Assembly: GCA_016935295.1 (NCBI GenBank)
Contig: JAFGRF010000366.1
Span: 1-7,446, forward strand
Source: Caldifarciminota bacterium
GTDB lineage: Bacteria; Hydrothermota; Tepidihabitantia; Tepidihabitantales; Tepidihabitantaceae
DNA: 7,446 bases
Direction of reading: 5' to 3'
Shown here: piece by piece, positions 5,353 through 7,446 of the stretch
Numbering within the stretch: the stretch's first letter is position 1
Layout: each line of letters opens with the position of its first letter
Notes under the pieces: generated by a model
Database searches by the model: none
The model's input: the letters and a program-made list of their open reading frames with translations, nothing else
What the model was told of the DNA's origin: nothing
Made by a program: the position numbers and the translations under genes

Positions 5353-5380
5353 TTGACTTCAGTGCATGCGGCCTCATAAT
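5353..5380 (+). promoter_or_regulatory. Orphan promoter in the gene-free region
   Basis: -35 TTGACT (5353-5358), 16-base spacer, -10 CATAAT (5375-5380); each hexamer matches the sigma-70 consensus at 5 of 6 positions. Predicted +1 is G5387. No start codon stands at the usual 7-base distance, unlike the leaderless genes here, which points to a non-coding product. Confidence 0.6.
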
Positions 5381-5386
5381 CCACCT

Positions 5387-5537
5387 GCAGGGAGACGCAC
5401 TGCCGGGACGAGCAAAGACCGATGCCCCTGACTTGCCCTGATATCCAGAACACCCCGGGCAGTACGTCTGGGTGCGGCGCTGCCTCCTCGTACCGCTTTG
5501 CAGTGCGGCATCGACTAGCGCCGCACCCGCTTTGTTT
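5387..5537 (+). ncRNA. Candidate structured non-coding RNA, about 150 nt
   Basis: The segment between the promoter at 5353-5380 and a T-rich tail folds into two adjacent long-range stems. Stem 1 pairs 5394-5407 with 5454-5468: GACG/CGTC, one C-A mismatch, ACTGCC/GGCAGT, a bulged G, GGG/CCC. Stem 2 pairs GGGTGCGGCGCT (5470-5481) with AGCGCCGCACCC (5517-5528), 12 perfect pairs, and is followed by GCTTTGTTT. Only one base separates the stems. I do not recognise the signature of tmRNA, RNase P RNA, SRP RNA or 6S RNA. The 50-codon ORF across it (5421-5573) has no nearby Shine-Dalgarno and runs past the terminator. Function is unknown; a trans-acting small RNA or a new RNA class are both possible. 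Confidence 0.5.
5470..5537 (+). terminator. Terminator of the candidate RNA
   Basis: 12-bp perfect GC-rich stem (5470-5481 with 5517-5528), 35-base apical region containing a CCGC/GCGG mini-stem, then GCTTTGTTT (5529-5537). The tail is interrupted by G, so termination may be partial. It also insulates the promoter at 5625-5652. Confidence 0.5.
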
Positions 5538-5624
5538 CACTGAGCTTCTCATGAACCCTCACCCCCGCCGATGACAGCCGGACACGACGTCCCCAGGAGC
5601 GACTTGTCGTCCGAGGCTGCCGGA

Positions 5625-5652
5625 TTGACCGGTGCCCGGTTCCGCCTACAAT
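5625..5652 (+). promoter_or_regulatory. Leaderless promoter of the TPR protein gene
   Basis: -35 TTGACC (5625-5630), 16-base spacer, -10 TACAAT (5647-5652), then 7 bases to ATG 5660. Predicted +1 is 5659/5660, so the message should start at the ATG; no Shine-Dalgarno is present. An imperfect hairpin with a 2-base bulge (5579-5588 with 5606-5613) lies just upstream. Confidence 0.78.
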
Positions 5653-5659
5653 CTGGCCT

Positions 5660-6925
5660 ATGGGTGCAATCCACCAGCACGGCTACGATCCACTAGCCCT
5701 GCTGCTGGTGGCCCTGCTCGTAGTACTTGGCGCCGTCGCGCTCGGTATCGCGGCTCACCGCCATCGACGGCGGCGCCCACGCTGGCTGAAGTCGGTATCG
5801 GTCACCAGGCGACTGGACGTGGTCGTGCGTGCCCTCGACCGCATGGCCGAGTCAAATGCCGACCTGCTTGCACTGGAACCCGAAGCCTGGCAGTCGTTCC
5901 AGCGCGGCGTCACAGCCATGGCCGCCTATCGATGGGACCAGGCGATCGGGCATTTCGCGGCCGCGCGGTCAAGAGTCGCCGGCGTACAACTGGCCCCGCT
6001 GCTCCTCCAGACCGGAGTGTGCCGCTACATGCAAGGCCGACTGGCCGAGGCCCTGAGGGAATTCCAGGGGTCGGCTCGCCTGGCCGAGCAACGCCAGGAC
6101 CAGCTGGGCAGGGCTCTGGCCCTCAACAACATCGGGGTAGTCCGCCGCGACCTGGGTGAACTGGACATTGCTCTCCGGGACTTGAGGAAGGCGCGCGTTG
6201 TGACCCGGGAATCCGCGGATCTGGCGGCCGAGGCGCTCTGCGTTGGAAACATCGGGAACGTCCTGCGCGACCGCGGGGAACACAACGCGGCGCTCAAGCT
6301 GCAGGAGGACGCGCTGGCGCTGGCCCGCCAGGTCGGGGACCGCCAGGGAGTAGCGGCCAGCCTCAGCAATATCGGCAGTGTCCTGCATGACAAGGGCGAC
6401 CTCGACCGGGCGCTGGAACGCTACACGGCGGCGTTTGAGGCGGCCCGCAATGTCGGCTACAAACTGGGTATGGCGATTGTGCTCGGCAACATCGGCACGC
6501 TGTACAGCGATAAGGGTGACCGTGACCGGGCGCTCAAGTCCCACGAATCGGCGCTGGCGCTGGACTATGAGGTCGGATGTCGCCTGGGAATCGCCACCGA
6601 ACTGGCCAATATCGGACTCATCACGGTGGCGGGGCGCGCGTATAGCCGGGCTGTCAAGAACCTCGCCGAGTCAATCACCTTCCTGCTGGAGGCCGGCGCG
6701 ATCAAGGGTCATCACCAAGTGTTGTACGGCCTGTCCCGGTGCGATGATGCGCTGGGGCGGGAGCAGATGGAGGCTCTGCTGCAACAGGCCGGGCTGGCTG
6801 CCGAAGCCGTCGCCGACACGTTCGACCGGATCGACCTGATTCGCAGCCGCCGCCCATCGCAGAAAGGCGCCGGGCGCAATCCGTTCGCGCCGGTTCCCGC
6901 CTCCCCGCAACTCTCCGGCGTCTGA
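5660..6925 (+). CDS. Membrane-anchored TPR-repeat protein
   Basis: 421 residues. One N-terminal membrane helix at about 11-32 (LALLLVALLVVLGAVALGIAA) is followed directly by HRHRRRRPRW, so by the positive-inside rule the rest is cytoplasmic. Residues about 75-145 form degenerate TPR-like helices. Then five repeats carry NIG at 157, 197, 237, 277 and 317, exactly 40 residues apart, with the pattern LxNIGxVxxDxGDxDxAL and an Ala-rich second helix; the longer 40-residue form is that of the Rapsyn/LGN type of TPR. TPR arrays bind other proteins, so this is probably a scaffold at the membrane; its partners are unknown. The C-terminus (about 395-421) is basic and proline-rich, likely disordered. 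The start at ATG 5660 is fixed by the promoter 7 bases upstream. It stands alone and converges on the next gene with 38 bases between them. Confidence 0.88.
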   Translation: MGAIHQHGYDPLALLLVALLVVLGAVALGIAAHRHRRRRPRWLKSVSVTRRLDVVVRALDRMAESNADLLALEPEAWQSFQRGVTAMAAYRWDQAIGHFAAARSRVAGVQLAPLLLQTGVCRYMQGRLAEALREFQGSARLAEQRQDQLGRALALNNIGVVRRDLGELDIALRDLRKARVVTRESADLAAEALCVGNIGNVLRDRGEHNAALKLQEDALALARQVGDRQGVAASLSNIGSVLHDKGDLDRALERYTAAFEAARNVGYKLGMAIVLGNIGTLYSDKGDRDRALKSHESALALDYEVGCRLGIATELANIGLITVAGRAYSRAVKNLAESITFLLEAGAIKGHHQVLYGLSRCDDALGREQMEALLQQAGLAAEAVADTFDRIDLIRSRRPSQKGAGRNPFAPVPASPQLSGV

Positions 6926-6963
6926 CCGGCTCCTACCCCAATCCGAGATCTGCGGCCGGGAAC

Positions 6964-7446
6964 CTAGAGTCTTCTCGGTTTGATGTACATTCTGCCGCCG
7001 GCATAGTCGTAAATGGTGTTGAACCGCGCGAGCAGGCTCCCGCATATCACCGCGTCCGCTCCCGGCTGCTTGCTGCGCACCGAGTCCGGCGCAAACGTGA
7101 CCGCGAGGTTTCTCAGGCGGTAGGTGTCGAGCTCGACCAGCGCGGCCTGTCCCCTGCTTCCGTAGATGTCGCCGGAGAGGCCGCGGCCGACGTAGACCGG
7201 CTCAACGCTGTCCGGCACCCGGAACTTCGCATCTTCCCGAACCAGGAAGACGATCTCGTCATTGGCGGCGAGGTCGAGATAGCAGTCGAGTTCCACCGGT
7301 TCTTCACCGCTGATACTCGCGCGCACCTTCATCCGGGGCGTGCTGTTTTTTCCCAGCGGCATCGCCACGCCGGTCCACGATGAATCCGGTTTGTACCCGG
7401 ATTCGTGCAGCCTCATGACCTTCCGGTCATAGTCCAGTTCCACGAC
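6964..7446 (-). CDS. Retropepsin-like aspartyl protease family protein, C-terminal part
   Basis: Open at the right edge, so the N-terminus is missing; 160 residues are visible. The layout matches the second half of bacterial proteins with tandem retropepsin-like domains. DYDRKVMRL (5-13) resembles the last strand of a first domain; MKVRASISGEEPVELDCYLD (39-58) leads to the active-site loop; VGRGLSGDIYGSRG (86-99) resembles the family's glycine-rich flap-like segment; and GADAVICGSLLARFNTIYDY (129-148) plus GRMYIKP is the typical closing motif. The usual D-T/S-G-A/S is here D58-L-A-A: the aspartate remains but the Thr/Ser and Gly are replaced, so this domain may be inactive or structural. Members are usually exported; a signal peptide would lie outside the window. 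The TAG stop is 38 bases from that of the TPR gene, which is convergent; no strong terminator is seen between them. Confidence 0.75.
   Translation of the reverse strand, partial: VVELDYDRKVMRLHESGYKPDSSWTGVAMPLGKNSTPRMKVRASISGEEPVELDCYLDLAANDEIVFLVREDAKFRVPDSVEPVYVGRGLSGDIYGSRGQAALVELDTYRLRNLAVTFAPDSVRSKQPGADAVICGSLLARFNTIYDYAGGRMYIKPRRL

Noticed and set aside
5136..5552. 138-codon minus-strand frame across the intergenic region
   Set aside because: Its upstream part runs through a minus-strand promoter and opposite the structured RNA, and its Cys/Ser/Arg-rich translation looks non-coding. Only the last 25 codons, after the promoter, are kept as a leader ORF.
5421..5573. 50-codon plus-strand ORF overlapping the candidate RNA
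   Set aside because: It has no nearby Shine-Dalgarno, starts 34 bases after the predicted transcription start, and runs past the terminator hairpin.
5579..5613. Bulged hairpin upstream of the TPR promoter
   Set aside because: Only 8 pairs with a 2-base bulge; in such GC-rich sequence this is not distinctive enough to call as an operator.
6926..6959. CCGGC/GCCGG pairing between the convergent TPR and protease genes as a terminator
   Set aside because: Only 5 pairs, a 24-base loop and no T run on either strand.

Overview
The window is a GC-rich bacterial segment. Its gene content is mainly chromosomal housekeeping at the left and orphan or accessory genes at the right. Cytochrome c maturation system II (ResB/CcsA) points to an envelope with an extracytoplasmic c-type cytochrome pathway. 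The phylum cannot be fixed from the sequence. Degenerate 7-base repeats, leaderless genes and aspartyl-protease/TPR proteins fit my impression of uncultivated high-GC lineages such as candidate division WOR-3, but that is inference only.

Left part, all plus strand (1-4020): the 3' end of resB overlaps ccsA by 4 bases (GTGA). Then come a class II tRNA nucleotidyltransferase/poly(A) polymerase with an HD domain and a radical SAM protein of the GPVPSRRLG family. This part is studded with tracts of degenerate heptanucleotides at 1268-1317, 2201-2347, 2984-3067 and 3795-3836. Two tracts lie inside coding sequence as frame-preserving linker inserts, and one supplies the start codon and N-terminus of the radical SAM protein.

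Middle part (4100-5250), minus strand: a probable three-cistron transcript encodes a 25-residue leaderless leader peptide, a 144-residue soluble protein with a strong Shine-Dalgarno, and an 82-residue two-TM protein. It is followed by an independently promoted 49-residue one-TM protein that ends at a hairpin terminator.

The stretch 5043-5659 has no conventional gene. It holds the leader-peptide promoter, an inverted repeat, and a plus-strand promoter followed by two stable stems and a T-rich tail. I read the last as a candidate ~150-nt structured non-coding RNA (5387-5537). It also holds the promoter of the next gene.

Right part: a membrane-anchored TPR protein with five repeats spaced exactly 40 residues apart (plus), and, convergent to it, a 5'-truncated retropepsin-like protein with an altered active site (minus).

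A shared promoter design recurs: TTGAC(N), 16-17 bases, then TANNNT or a near match. At three loci the ATG lies exactly 7 bases after the -10, so transcripts should start at or within a base of the start codon (leaderless). The nucleotidyltransferase promoter has a 10-base gap. Internal cistrons (ccsA, the 144-residue gene) carry Shine-Dalgarno sequences instead.
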